A stretch of DNA of 64,000 bases from Flectonema sp. DT1601 (lineage: Eukaryota; Euglenozoa; Diplonemea; Diplonemida; Diplonemidae), in NCBI GenBank assembly GCA_964019425.1, contig OZ025865.1:1-64000 (forward strand), in the 5' to 3' direction. The notes beneath the pieces were generated by a model, which was not told the DNA's origin, made no database searches, and worked only from the letters and a program-made list of their open reading frames with translations. Position numbers and translations under genes: made by a program. Each line of letters begins with the position of its first letter. The stretch's first letter is position 1. Shown piece by piece: positions 10,747 through 22,042 of this stretch.

Positions 10747-12155
10747 TATGAGAGGATGCCAAAAGTAGGGTACCATTTTGTACCACGGGTAACTGCCGGC
10801 CTCTAAATCTTGGTCTGAGCACTTTTTTGGCCCACTCTGTATATTAGAAAACTCAATTCCGGGTCTGGGATACAACTTTACTTGTCACCAGTTCAAAAAT
10901 TCTGCAATTTTTAGGGGAAATTGACTGTATTACTGTGTTATGCAGTACACACACAGGGGGCAGGTTTACTTCACATATCAGACCTCTGTAATTAGATGCA
11001 TTGTTCTCCGTGGCTGTCGAACTCCATATCCTGGGCAAGCAGACCCATCCCCATCCGATGAATTTAGAAACTGCATGACAAAATTAATACGTAAGTTTTG
11101 GCACAAGCAGCGAAGCTAAGAGGACTGATGGACTGATATTGATCATTCGTGTGCATTCTGCACCTACACTAACTTACTAATAATGTTGTACACACTTACG
11201 TTTTTTAAGGGGTTACACTGCTACTTGAATCAGAGCTTTCGGGTTCAGAACGACGGTCTGGACAATTTCGGAGATCTAAGAGAGCTGCACTGGCTGCATT
11301 GGCGCTTCTTTCTAACAGGCTTCTCGGGGGCACTTTTCCGTTTGCAGGCTCGTTGTTGGATGGTGTGCTCCCTGTCTAACCTTTCAAAAAAGGCTTCTTT
11401 TCTTGCTCGTTTATTCTTCAGGGAATCGATATGCTGACTGTGCTCTATCTCTGCAAACTTGTTGTTGTCCGCGGTTGTGTCAAAGGGTGTAGATCCAATA
11501 GTGCTCTTCTCAGCTCTAGTAAGGGGAAGCTTATCTGATATTTTGGGCTTGTGGTTCAGTAGCAAAGTAGCCTTACCTCCGTCAAGTGCAAATTGCTGGT
11601 TTTCGTCAGAGAAAGCTGTGATATATATCTGACCTGAAGTATCCTTTCGGTAGGTGGGGATGCTGGTTACGGCTGGGATGCGGAGGTTCTGCACACTCAC
11701 TTCTTGCTCTTCAAAGAAGAGGAATACAAGTGTTGTGTCGCTGAGCGTTCGGAGTACGCCTGCCACCTCGGTGAGGGTACGCACCGGTGCCCACTCTCGA
11801 TGAGGTCTGGATGACATTTGATATGCTGCCGAAATGCCTGTCACAGTGGCTCTCGTTCTAGAGTATCCTTAATTATCATTGTTATTTGTGAAGCTGTGAT
11901 TCAAGCGAGTGACACTCTCCTACTACTACCTTACAAATTGGTCTCAACTGTGCACAAACATCTTACAGTGTAATACAGTCAATTTCCCCTAAAAATTGCA
12001 GAATTTTTGAACTGGTGACAAGTAAAGTTGTATCCCAGACCCGGAATTGAGTTTTCTAATATACAGAGTGGGCCAAAAAAGTGCTCAGACCAAGATTTAG
12101 AGGCCAGCAGTTACCCGTGGTACAAAATAGGCCCTACTTTTGGCACGTCCTCATA
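10747..12155. repeat. Large inverted duplication, arms about 190 bp, around a 1-kb centre
   Basis: The left arm (about 10747-10938) and right arm (about 11963-12155) are near-perfect reverse complements; both contain GGGTCTGGGATACAACTTTA and its complement. Inside each arm lies ACAGAGTGGGCCAAAAAAGT, resembling a mariner/Tc1 terminus, but oriented with the element interior outward, so this is not a simple mariner. The arms could be long TIRs of an unidentified transposon or an inverted segmental duplication. No clear target-site duplication is visible at the outer edges. Confidence 0.75.
11245..11817 (-). CDS. Hypothetical protein within the inverted duplication
   Basis: A 190-residue frame from the ATG at 11815-11817 (MSSRPHREWAPVRTLTEV). 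The first 90 residues look globular with beta-like hydrophobic alternation (TLVFLFFEEQEVSVQNLRI, then a GQIYITAF strand). The C-terminal 80 are charged and strongly basic (KNKRARKEAFFERLDREH, ACKRKSAPEKPVRKKR). No domain is recognised. Sitting between inverted arms it may be element cargo or a captured host gene. It is not a transposase I can recognise: no DDE or RVT motifs. Reality as a gene is uncertain. Confidence 0.4.
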   Translation of the reverse strand: MSSRPHREWAPVRTLTEVAGVLRTLSDTTLVFLFFEEQEVSVQNLRIPAVTSIPTYRKDTSGQIYITAFSDENQQFALDGGKATLLLNHKPKISDKLPLTRAEKSTIGSTPFDTTADNNKFAEIEHSQHIDSLKNKRARKEAFFERLDREHTIQQRACKRKSAPEKPVRKKRQCSQCSSLRSPKLSRPSF

Positions 12156-13345
12156 TAATAAAGGCATTGTGTTTTCACTCACTGAAGTACAGCTAAGAGT
12201 TTCGTTTTGAAAGTGAGGGGCAAGAAAAAATAAAAAAATAAAAAATAAAACTACTTTTAGCCTTTGTTTGCACACAAGTGTAATCAGTAATTTTTATAAT
12301 TTCCCGAAAGGGAATTACAGTTCAATGATGTAAAAGTTAAAATCGTAAAAGCATAATAGATTAAAATAGGAAAGGAAGAAATAGAGATACGCGGACAAGG
12401 TGCCAACAGATATACTCGTTATAAGATAGACAAAATAGTTGCACCAAATTCAAGAATTAAAAAAAAAAAAAAAAAAAGTTCTGCTGTTCCATTCACGCCT
12501 ATATGTCCACTACAACTGTGAGACTCACAGGCGAGAAGAGAAAGTTTGATAACTTTCGTTTAAAAAAAAAAAAAAAAAAAAAGAAATTTGTTCAACATTT
12601 GTGTCTAAGCTCTCACCCGTCGAACATTAAAGAAAAAAAAAAGAAAAAAAAAAGAAAAAAAAAAGAAAAAAAAAACGGAAGAAACAAACACGATGTCATC
12701 GTAGTTGCAAAATAATTACATTGAATCCGAACACAATAACGATTCTTATTTATACGTCAGTCGAAGCAGAAGGTAATTGCTTCCACAAATAAGTCAAAGA
12801 GCAGGTCATCAATACAAACTATCGATTGTAAATGATAAAAAAAATTAAAAATTAAAAAAAATTAAAACTTTTTTTTTTAACAACACACTTTATTAAGTCC
12901 GAAAACCGTAGTAGTCAAATGCATCAAATAGAACCTAACCCGGAAAGGATGCGAGAAGGGTAACTTAATTACTTTAAATACCTATAAGCAACTGTTTAAC
13001 CAAATTTGTACGTATATAATAACAGCGGAGTTCAAAAAAAAAAAGGGGAAATTGACACGTTATTCTATTTGCAAAAATTGAGACGCTACAGAACAACTAC
13101 TGACAGCAGATCCTCACAGGCTTGCTCGACAACATTTATTACAAATCAAACAAATAATGATAATAAATAAATAAATAAATAAATCGTAGGACATAGTTTA
13201 GTTAGTTGGAAACACAACACGCAACTTTAATAAATAATTATTCTTTGAGGTAAAAAAGGGTTGAAAAATTACTTAAGTTAATTATACTAGATATTAAACA
13301 AAAAGGGGACTATAAAGTAATACCATCGAGATAAAATATCAAATG
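12156..13345. other. Low-complexity intergenic DNA
   Basis: Dominated by A runs, an (A)nG array near 12630-12675 and TAAA repeats near 13160. Frames here encode only Lys-rich low complexity and are rejected as genes. Confidence 0.6.
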
Positions 13346-15189
13346 CTACAAACAGTTGCGGCATCCAAGAGCTTCGGCTACCGGGTTACGAGAGCTAAGG
13401 CACCGCCACTTTGATGGAAGGGTTCGTTTAATACCAAATATAGCAAAGTAGTCGCTGCTTGATTGTGTTTCAGGGAGGTCTACTTTGCCCCCATTTGGGA
13501 CATCACTTCGGAAAGCTGTCATCGGATAAGCACGTTCACCAGTTTCAATAAGTGGCGCACACGAACCCGCATCCCAGCCTGCGAGTGGAAGGCTAGAAGG
13601 AAATCCCAAGCTGTGTGGCTGCGAGCACGGAGGACAGTGGTATACCACAACTAAGAATGTACATCCGTAAACACTTTCACATCCTACCTGAAATATTTCA
13701 TTCTGCGCAACTGGAAATTTCGGGAAGAAAGCATTCATCTGCTGATAGATTTCAGGAAGCTGCACCAGACTGAGACCCTGACTAGCTACTGAAGAACCAC
13801 TGACTGGAGTGATTGGAACCTGAACTCCATTCTGCTTCACTCCATAGAAGCTAATACAACATGTTGATGGAATGCATGGATAAGTCGTACACGGTGTACT
13901 CTCTGGAACCATTGTGCCTCTCGAAGAACACGTTGAACCTAAAGGCAACGTCCCACAGGTGGCAACAAAATTCTCACTCGGCATTGCCTGCGATGCTTGC
14001 ATGGAAAAGAAACTGACACCATATCCTGCACTCTTATAGAATACGAATGGTCTGAAGCAGCATCCGAGTTCGTGAAAGATTCCGTGAGTGTGACCATGTG
14101 GAGAGAACTCCTGTAATGTGGTTCCTGTTGGGTTTTGCTTTAGTTGTCAATATCAATAAATAGTCACTCCCTTATAACAAAAATAAAAACAATACCTTTG
14201 TAACCACTACCAGAACCATTATCTTCCATCCAGGTGACAACAAAACCCTCCCATCCATTAGTACCAATGCCTGCTGTGGAGTGATGGAGTTGTTTGTTTT
14301 CCAGAGCAGTGTTATTCGGGTGGTGGAGACGTTGAATGTCTGTGGTCGCAAGACCCTTATTATCATAAGTTCTTACGTAGAGTTTGTTTTTGTATTGCCA
14401 AGTCACAGCAAATCCTCCAGTTCCTGAGAGAGTCCTGACGTTTGGGAATCGAGACTGGTCACCGGCAATTATTTCATCGTAGGTAGACGTTTGACTGACC
14501 TGAAACGATGTTTTAATATTGCCAAAAGACTTCATAGTAACAACTACTGATCCCCTGATTTCATAAGCAATAACCCATCCTCCATCAGTAAGAGCAGCTA
14601 TTTTTGGATGGTTTCCGAAACTTGAGATTTCTTCAGCGCGAGTAGACCTAATTCCGTTAGCTTCATAGATCGACAGTCGTAAGTTGTTATAAGTTAACGT
14701 TCTCCAAGTTAACGCAAATCTACCTTCTGTAAGCATTGTTACATGTGGGTGACACTGTCCTAAACCAGTCGGATCCACGAATTCTATCTCATCACTTAAT
14801 AGCATGCCATTAAAATCAAAGATAGCTGTGCGGATTTGTTTGATAAAAGTGGAATCCATATACACAATTACAAATCCTCCTTCCCATGCTGATATTAAAG
14901 GCCAGGAGTAGAGAGACTCATCGTTGTGATCTAAAGACCACATTGACAGCATATGAGGAAGATATATTTCAAAATCATCAACAGCATCTCCTTCACAATT
15001 ATACCTTCTAATAAAATATCTTGTCTGTGTAACCAAATCAGTCCTGTACTCAACAGTTCCACAAGTTGGAAGAGGTGACGAGCCTATCATAATATGATCA
15101 CCAACAGGAGTCGGTTGTTGACGGCTAAACGGAGGATATAAGGCAGTGACTAACATCGCAGTGCTAAGAGTGAGAATAACACGCAGCAT
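13346..15189 (-). CDS. Secreted repeat protein with Cys-rich C-terminus (two exons)
   Basis: Two exons, 15189-14196 and 14124-13346, joined by a 71-nt intron (AAAG|GTATTG ... CAACAG|GAACC) give 590 residues. The start at 15189 yields a clean signal peptide (MLRVILTLSTAMLVTAL); an upstream in-frame ATG at 15255 would spoil it. The first exon holds about five degenerate beta repeats of the type GGFVIVYMDS, GRFALTWRTL, GGWVIAYEIRG, GGFAVTWQYKN and GFVVTWMEDNGSGSGYKG. This resembles the 'GGFVVTW..DGSG' repeats of large bacterial RTX-type secreted proteins. The second exon is Cys-rich (CTTYPCIPSTCC, CESVYGC, CPPCSQPHS) and ends CRNCL. It probably acts outside the cell. No function is assigned; bacterial ancestry of the repeats is only a possibility. 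Confidence 0.75.
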
Positions 15190-15464
15190 TATTTTCTTTC
15201 TTTTAAAACTGTTACAAGATAAGAGAATTAAGTAGCGAAAAAGATCAAAGATCATAATTATATTCGAATCCTTACCTGAGCAACCTGTGAAATAATTGAG
15301 AGTCTTCCCAACATATAAAATGACAGCTGTTATGAAAAAAACATAATGTACAAAGGTACGCTACATCTTTTATTGGTTCGCATGAAAAACGAATTGAATT
15401 ATTTTATTTCTTTGACTCGCCGTTGCAAAAAGAAAACAAATAAAATAAAAACTATTCTTTTTAA

Positions 15465-17180
15465 CCCTTTAAGCCCTGAAGGCCACTATAGTGGCCTTTC
15501 GCGTTTTTTTTTTTTTGACAAAGGGGAAAAATGTACCTTGTGAGTACAAGGGTGGAGCCAGAGCTGCCCAAAAACGACAAATTTTATGTGGGATCGTGCT
15601 GCAAAAATCACCAGCTTTTTCTGAGAAAAAGTTCATTTTTTTTTTTCTGCACTGGGAACAGTCTTAGCCAGGTTGCCCATGACTATCCCATGTTTTCAGC
15701 CAAAAATTAAAATCCCTAAAACTATTTCCATCGAAAATGATTCAGTAGGGTCACCTATCCCAGATTCGGGTGCTCCTGAGTCTTCTTCGAGCGATGAAAA
15801 GAGTACAATAGAGCCAAGCATTTCCCCTCTGAAATGGAGCAAGAAAATCACCAAGGTAAGACGACACACGTTTCGGCGGTCCTTGCAGGACATGTCAGAC
15901 CTGAAATTGATGAAGGAACTGCAGAAATTTGAACTTGTGTTCACCCCAAAGGTGATGAGATGATTTCGCACTGCAGCAACAACTAGGCACTCAATCTTAA
16001 CGTAGCTGAACTCAAACTCTCTTTAGGACTCAATATCCTCGTGGGTCTCTGTGATAAGCCAAATATCTCAGATTACAGGAACGGTACATCAGACCCAGCG
16101 TACACACCCCACTTCGCTTCCTGAGATCGGTTCCTCTAAATTCGAACCAATCTAAAGTTTTACACTGTCACCAACCCCGTACCTACTGACAAGCTCTACA
16201 AAATCCGCAGCTTTTGGGAAACAATAGTTCCCAAATGGTCCGAGATTAATAAGGCGGAGGCGCAGGGACGGGTGGAGAAGTTCTCTGCCTCGTACTTTCA
16301 GTCCTAGCACAATGTGCATCACATAAATTCAGGGACAATCCAAAAGAAGTACATGTCTTCAGCACATTGCCTCTCGAGGAGAATTATGAGACAGCCACGT
16401 GATGGACTAAAATAAGGAAATCTATCAAAAAGTGACTATCGACTTACTGGTACAGATCCATCAGTACAACAAACTGATGGGTGGTGTTGACCTCGTAGAC
16501 GGTATCAGGGGGAAGGCAAGAAGAACTCTGATGACAAAACGCTGGACCCTGAAAGTCTTTCACTACTTGTTAGAGATTTCTATCTTCAATGTTTTCACCC
16601 TCCAAAAGAAGTCTGAAAAAGACGTCGGGACATATGCTCAGTTCAAAAAGAGGCTATGTTCTCAACTTATTGTTCACGGAACACACCAAACTCACACAAA
16701 ATGTCACTACCTACGAAAATTCGGTATTTTTGGGGACTGCAGTTCACGGGTTTGTTCTCAAAAAAAGTAACGTCATCGATTTCTTGTTCAAAAAGCGAGG
16801 TTTTCTTATGCATGGATCCCTGCTTCGAACAATATCACGAAAATATTGACAAGTATTCAGCCCCTGTTTGCAACAACCATACCTTTGCTACACACAATCA
16901 TAGCCCACCGAAAAACATGAAACGGAAGCACTCTACTCCTACAACATTGCTAAAATCAAAGCGAACCCAGGGGTCCTAAGCAACAGTGTTTTTTTAGGCT
17001 GTTGTTGCATTTTCTCAAGTTATTTTGGCCCCTTGCGGGCTGACCTCAGTTTTTTTTCAATGCGCGGGGGGGTGTCTTTCACCCTGTAATTTTTTTGTAT
17101 TTTTCCCCACACCCCTTTTCCCCTTTGTCAAATTTTTCGATTTTTCTCAAAAACAGGGTTTTTGGCCTCTTATTAAAGGG
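15465..17180 (+). mobile_element. piggyBac-A copy 1, internally deleted and degenerate
   Basis: Flanked by TTAA on both sides (15461-15464, 17181-17184), with ends CCCTTTAAGCC... and ...GGCCTCTTATTAAAGGG. Near the left end is a perfect 20-bp palindrome, AAGGCCACTATAGTGGCCTT. The transposase frame starts MPMTIPCFQPKIKIPKT (15673) but has a one-base-type frame disruption near 15960 and a stop near 16306. Compared with copy 2, about 300 bp coding for the first two catalytic aspartates is deleted at about 16250. The C-terminal part with NKLMGGVDLVDG is still visible (16432-16770). It cannot move itself but could be mobilised in trans. Confidence 0.88.
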
Positions 17181-17199
17181 TTAAAATAAAAATAATTAA

Positions 17200-18664
17200 C
17201 CCTTACACCACCGGAGCTATCAGTCTGAAAAAAAAATTTTTTTTTGCTAAGTGAAAATTTTGCATTTCTGAGTACAACGATTTCACGGGGGAGGTATTGT
17301 TGCGATGTCTTTTATGTTCCTTACGTGTTGCGCCGCAATAGTTTTTATTAAATGGTAAATTTTCCATTTGCTAAAGCTGGCCAAAATCAACTTGGGAAAT
17401 ATGTCGGTCCACAGTTCTGATGAGGATGCACCAGTATTTGTTGTCGGTGTGCTCCGATTCGTCACTTGACGAAGTATCTGACCCCAAATGGGGAGGGGAG
17501 GTAACAAGGGTTACCAATAATAAAAACGCGTTTCCAAGAAACGTTAAAGATTAGAGTCGCACGCAAGTCGGAGCTGCAGGTTTTTGAGTTTTTCTTCGGA
17601 TAATCAATTTTCCAGCTGATGAAGAAAAACTCTGAGGTCTATGCCTCACAGAGGGGAAGAAAATTTAAAACCAGCACGCAGGAGCGAAGGGCCTTTGTTG
17701 GCACAACACTACTGACGCGCCTCCCAATAAAATCTAACCTGGGGGATTCCTGGGGTTTGAATGACATGCTGTTGACCCCCCTGTTGTTCTTTCCGCAAGT
17801 GTTTTCACGTAATCGCTTTGCCGAAATACTGAGGAACTTACACTTCTCTGCGATATTACCTGCTCCCGAGCATGAGGATCCGAAGTGGAAACGTGTATTT
17901 TGAATTCCTTTATCCTGATGCGACGTGGGCATGGTGGAATTTGGACGGATAGTAGTGAATCTGGCTGGAGAAGCAAGAGATTCTTATCCTTCAAATTGGC
18001 TTTGTTTTGGGCAGCTTAAAGGTACATTTAAACGTACCAGAGCGGCACCAACACTATTAATAACACCATCAGTACCGCCTTCTCCACAATCAGTATCAAT
18101 CCCTGATCGCCTCAAGCCAGCTTAGGGACACTACCCCGGAAAGATGGAAAAGGCTCGTCAGAGCGCAGTTCGCGCAAAGCGCGCACAATCACTAGATTAC
18201 TGTGAGCGATGCAACCAAGCGTAGTTGTGTCCGGTTTGGTACATAGGTTTTCTGGGGGGGACTTGGATAAATAAATCAAGGTTAACACGCAACAAATTAG
18301 ACATGAATCATTATAACTGGATTCTGTCCACACAAAATCGCATGCTTTAAATAAACTACCAGTGGGAAAAACTGGGGGGGTACCTTTTCTCTTCGCGAAC
18401 AAGTACAGTGATGGAAAGATGCAAAGAACTTTGAAAAGAGGGTTAAAAGTCCCTGAAACCGGTGAGTGGTAAGAGTACGAGATCCGTTCAAAACTTCATG
18501 ATTCTCCTCATCAGTCCTATCATTAAGTTGTCTGGTCGTATTCGACGCGCCTACATGCTGGGTGCCGTGAGCTTGCTCAGGCCCTGGTTCTGCAGTTTCT
18601 CTTTTTGAAAAAACAGTAAAGTTTTGGACCCGCTGTTTTGGGGGTTCTTACGGTGGTGTAAGGG
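17200..18664 (+). mobile_element. piggyBac-B: second piggyBac family, defective
   Basis: Starts 20 bp after piggyBac-A copy 1. Flanked by TTAA (17196-17199 and 18665-18668), with 14-bp inverted ends CCCTTACACCACCG / CGGTGGTGTAAGGG. The 94-codon frame at 17619-17903 has a piggyBac N-terminal segment (LLTRLPIKSNLGDSWGLND, then FSRNRFAEILRNLHFSA), the region before the first catalytic Asp. The rest of the transposase is eroded. Its ends and protein differ from piggyBac-A, so it is a separate family. Confidence 0.8.
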
Positions 18665-19168
18665 TTAAGGTCGTTATCCAGAATTCAGTTAGAAAACATG
18701 AGGGGTGTTGTAATCCCAACATACATCTAATCCATCCTGGTGACTACATCATGACTCTGGATTACAAAGAAAAGGGGAAGCTTACACTGATGCTAGAAGA
18801 GCCGATTCTCTTTTCTATCAACAGTCTGCTTGGATGTGTATTACAGAGAAACTGTTTTTCAAACCTTTTGGAACACAAATAGTTTCAAAAAAAAAGTGTT
18901 TCCAGAGTTATCGTCCAAAATACACCGCATCTGTGTGTCCTGCCGTATGTAAAGTGAAGCTGAAACAGAAGAAAGTGATAAACTACTACTCACCGTAAAT
19001 AAAGAACCTTCTAACTTCCAATTCAGTAACAAATAATAACATTATTGTGATGTGGCTCTGTATCAAATACTCGGATCAGGAAAGACTTACTCAAAATCAT
19101 CTCAGAACTCAACCCTGGAAAGGGTTGCGAAGATGAAATATTTCCGAAAACAACTCAAATAAAAGCTC
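18665..19168 (+). other. Coding-looking remnant after piggyBac-B
   Basis: A plus-strand frame from 18667 reads about 70 residues (IHLIHPGDYIMTLDYKEKGK region) to a TAG. A second frame just after reads KPFGTQIVSKKKC and a Cys-containing stretch to a TAA near 18998. Codon use looks protein-like, but I recognise no family, and neither has a clear start. It may be a decayed exon. The first 39 bp also occur at 54768-54806. The remainder up to 19168 is non-coding. Confidence 0.35.
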
Positions 19169-19750
19169 TCACACAAGATCCAAAAGCCCTTGCACGATCT
19201 CAGGACAGATTTCGCAACCTTTTGTAAATTTGTCATTAGTAATATAAAGGTGTCCCTGGGGATTAAAAAATTGCCAAACTCCCTGAATTTCGGTGTCCAC
19301 TACCTGAAAGGTGGAATCGATTTCCGGAGACTCAGTTCCCTGGAGAATACAAACGATGTCATCCTTACAGATACGACCATCATGGTTACGGTCGAGAATT
19401 GAAAATAAAATTTGGACCAGTCGTTCTGTTTTGAATAAAACAGCTTCTTGATAAAGAAGGAACTCGTCAAATGTAATTCCACCATCGCCGTTCAAGTCGT
19501 ATCCTCGGAATAACCGAATCGCCTGAGCCTCGGTATCCACTCGCATGACTTCACCGAGATTCTTGTTTAGACACAGGGAGTCTAAATATTTTTTAAACTG
19601 CTCTGCTCTCATTTCTCCTTCTGGTGCCATTTCATGAAAACTTTGATACATTAAAGTGATAGAATCCTGCGAAAACTTACTACGAGTAGTAGTGACATAA
19701 CGAGCCATGTCTTCATCTGGTACGGCTGCTTTGGTCTTTCCTATTCCCAT
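19169..19750 (-). CDS. EF-hand calcium-binding protein
   Basis: 193 residues from the ATG at 19750 (MGIGKTKAAVPDEDMARY). Two EF-hand loops are clear: DLNGDGGITFDEF (about residues 88-100) and DRNHDGRICKDDI (about 120-132), spaced as a canonical pair. The other two halves of a four-EF-hand fold appear degenerate. Size and layout resemble calcineurin-B/NCS-type sensors. Gly at position 2 would allow N-myristoylation, but the rest of the context is not a strong site. A splice-acceptor-like TTGGTTGCAG abuts the ATG, so there may be an upstream 5'-UTR exon. It likely senses Ca2+ in the cytosol; the partner is unknown. Confidence 0.8.
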   Translation of the reverse strand: MGIGKTKAAVPDEDMARYVTTTRSKFSQDSITLMYQSFHEMAPEGEMRAEQFKKYLDSLCLNKNLGEVMRVDTEAQAIRLFRGYDLNGDGGITFDEFLLYQEAVLFKTERLVQILFSILDRNHDGRICKDDIVCILQGTESPEIDSTFQVVDTEIQGVWQFFNPQGHLYITNDKFTKGCEICPEIVQGLLDLV

Positions 19751-20075
19751 CTGCAACCAATCTATGAAAAAAAAAAAGTTTTATTACCCTCTCTACCAGG
19801 AAGCGTCTTCACTTTTAATACCCCCCCTGAAGCATTTTTGTCCTGTTTATTCAAAATCAAACATGTTGGAATAAGTTTAAAAAAAAAGAAGTTTTTTTTT
19901 AAAAAAAAAAAATCGGAGTTATACTGTTGCGACCCACAAAAATAAATATTAATGAGCCACAAAGATGTCAATCAGGTTAAAATATTAAATGCTAGAAAAT
20001 AAGTGTTTGTGAAGTTGAGAATTTGTCAAGAACCAACCAAAAAAAAAAGTACCAACAGCTAAATCTAATTAATCC

Positions 20076-21286
20076 TCAAGAATGCGAATCACTGACAGAA
20101 GAGTCTTGTGGCTGACCTTTTGAAAACATTCCTCCGAATCCTTTGAGATCTTTTGCATCCTGAGCTTTATTGAGCTTCCTTAACTGATTGTATTGATGTG
20201 TTGTTCTCGACACAAAAGTGACGTTTGAGAATCGAATAAAAAACATACCCGCAGCATTTCCGCTAGAGCAGATTTATTCTCAGGATCGTAGTCCAGTAGT
20301 TTTTCAAGTGTTCGTCGGGCTTCCGTCCAGCGGTCGAGTTCAATTAATGCTTTTGCCTGTCGGAGAAGTGCTTTCAAGTTTTTAGAATCATTTTCTAAAG
20401 CCTTAGCACACGTTGTTAGGCAGTCAGTGTAAAGTTTGAGGTGCAGTTCCAGAAGTGCTTGGTTAGTAAGAGATGGAATGCGAATTTCTTTGAAGATCGT
20501 TTTGTCTTCGTCTGGAACTTCGTATTCGTCATCGAGATATTCTACTGCTCGCTGATACTTCTTAAGGGCTTGTTTATGTTTTCCATCAGCGTATAATAAG
20601 TTGCCATGTTCTTTTCTCTTTTTAGCTTCTGTAATCTTCTCCGATGGTTTGATGCTGAACCTAGAAAGCGGCACATCAAATTCATGCAAGTGAATAAGAG
20701 TGTCGGGTAGAGTTGATATCTTACTCTTTTCATTCTTCTTCATTGACAATATGCAGTTCTCGATATCTTCGGATAAGGTTTCCTCTCCGATGGTTACTGT
20801 TTTTCTTTCCTCATCTCCGATGGTAACGATGCATTCAGATTCGTATTCAGGGCAATCCCAACCGTCTCCCTTTTCAACTAATTCTTTGAGAAGAGACTTG
20901 TCGTGATCAGGTGAAATATCAGTTTTTTCAATCCAATTATTCAGTTGAATGTCATATGAGGTAGGAGGTGAAGGAGCATAGTCACCACTGCAGTGAATCA
21001 GAGACCTTTCTCCTTTCCTCATAGTACCAACAGCCACTTCTAATCCTTTCGCGATTCCTGAGTCTGGCTCACCCATGTGCCATTTCTTATTTTCTCCATC
21101 CAACATAACGTCAAGTTCATATCCCAGAGCTGGACGTTGTAAGTCCGTTCCTTCCATCAAACATTCCTTGACTACCATTCCATCTGATGTTAGTTGTTGT
21201 TTCATTCCAACTTTCGCATCTTCCGCATAAAACCCTTCACCGTTAGAAGAGTCGTCTGAATATTTATCTTCTTGAAACTGAGGCAT
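20076..21286 (-). CDS. FKBP-type immunophilin with TPR domain (two exons)
   Basis: Exons 21286-20249 and 20183-20076 around a 65-nt intron (CTGCGG|GTATGT ... AATCAG|TTAAGG) give 381 residues. The N-terminal 230 residues hold FKBP-like modules: GTDLQRPALGYELDVMLDG, then GLEVAVGTMRKGERSLIHCS, and a second, degenerate one (IENCILSMKKNEKSKI). They are followed by a TPR region (KKRKEHGNLLYADGKHKQAL, then NQALLELHLKLYTDC, KALLRQAKALIELDRWTEA). The tail KLNKAQDAKDLKGFGGMFSK is the conserved end of FKBP4/5-like co-chaperones. Such proteins bind the Hsp90 C-terminus through the TPR. The first FKBP module lacks the full aromatic pocket, so isomerase activity is doubtful. Confidence 0.88.
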
Positions 21287-21370
21287 GATTGAAATATTCC
21301 TTTTGAGAAGTAAAAGAAAAAGTGTTGATCAAACTCAACCGACTCACAAATCGTTAAATATGTGTATTGA

Positions 21371-21516
21371 TTGGGGGGATGCTTAAGTTGACATAATTCA
21401 ACTCGAAACAGTTTAATTATCGTCGAGTGGGGGATTCCGGCGCCGAGGGGTCGGCATCACCACGAGAAGATAATTATGAGTTGAGAGTTAAGACATTATG
21501 TCAACTTACCGCCCAA
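21371..21516. repeat. Hairpin-forming inverted repeat upstream of the FKBP gene
   Basis: AAGTTGACATAAT at 21385-21397 is mirrored exactly by ATTATGTCAACTT at 21495-21507. The outer TTGGGG / CCCAA and the inner AATTATC...CG / CG...GATAATT also pair imperfectly. The loop is G+C-rich. It could be a tiny MITE or a regulatory hairpin in the promoter. Confidence 0.6.
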
Positions 21517-21549
21517 TTTTATATTTAATGCCATAAATTAGAATTAGGA

Positions 21550-21651
21550 CTGTGCACATTTCATCACTTTCGATTTGCCAGGCCATCGGCCTTGTGTGCG
21601 GAATGTAATTATCGGAAACTTTCTACTCCGCGAGTGATGAAATGTGCACAG
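21550..21651. repeat. Perfect 19-bp inverted repeat, 64-bp spacer
   Basis: CTGTGCACATTTCATCACT (21550-21568) is the exact reverse complement of the sequence at 21633-21651. It is a second, unrelated hairpin within 40 bp of the previous one, again upstream of the FKBP gene. No target duplication is evident. Confidence 0.7.
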
Positions 21652-22042
21652 AAATAATTCGTTTATGTCATTAAGATAATAATAACTGGAATTCATTCAT
21701 TTTCAGTATTGCACTCCAACCTGAAGGAACTTATTTTAGTGAAGTATATTGAATAACAACATTACATTCTTAAAGGATGATTCCTCAGAGGGAAAAGCGC
21801 TTCGGAGGGGTATGGGAAATACAAGTTTTTTTTTTTTTAGGAATTGGATACAGGAACGTACAGAACAGAAATACAATTTTTTCTTTTTTTTTTTTTTTGA
21901 AAAAAAAAAAAAAAAAAAAACTTACGATTGGTTACCACACAATTGAATAGTTCACTACTCGACTCGACTTAATATAAGCAGTTTTTTAAATAATAATAAA
22001 ACTTCACAACCCTACAATCTAATAGGGCTTTCACTGTTGAAG
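21652..22042. other. Intergenic, A/T homopolymers
   Basis: Long T and A runs at about 21825-21920 and nothing coding. It probably contains the terminator of the downstream-oriented gene at 22043. Confidence 0.4.

Noticed and set aside
12503-12715. Lys-rich frame of 70 codons
   Set aside because: Produced by an (A)nG array, not protein-like.
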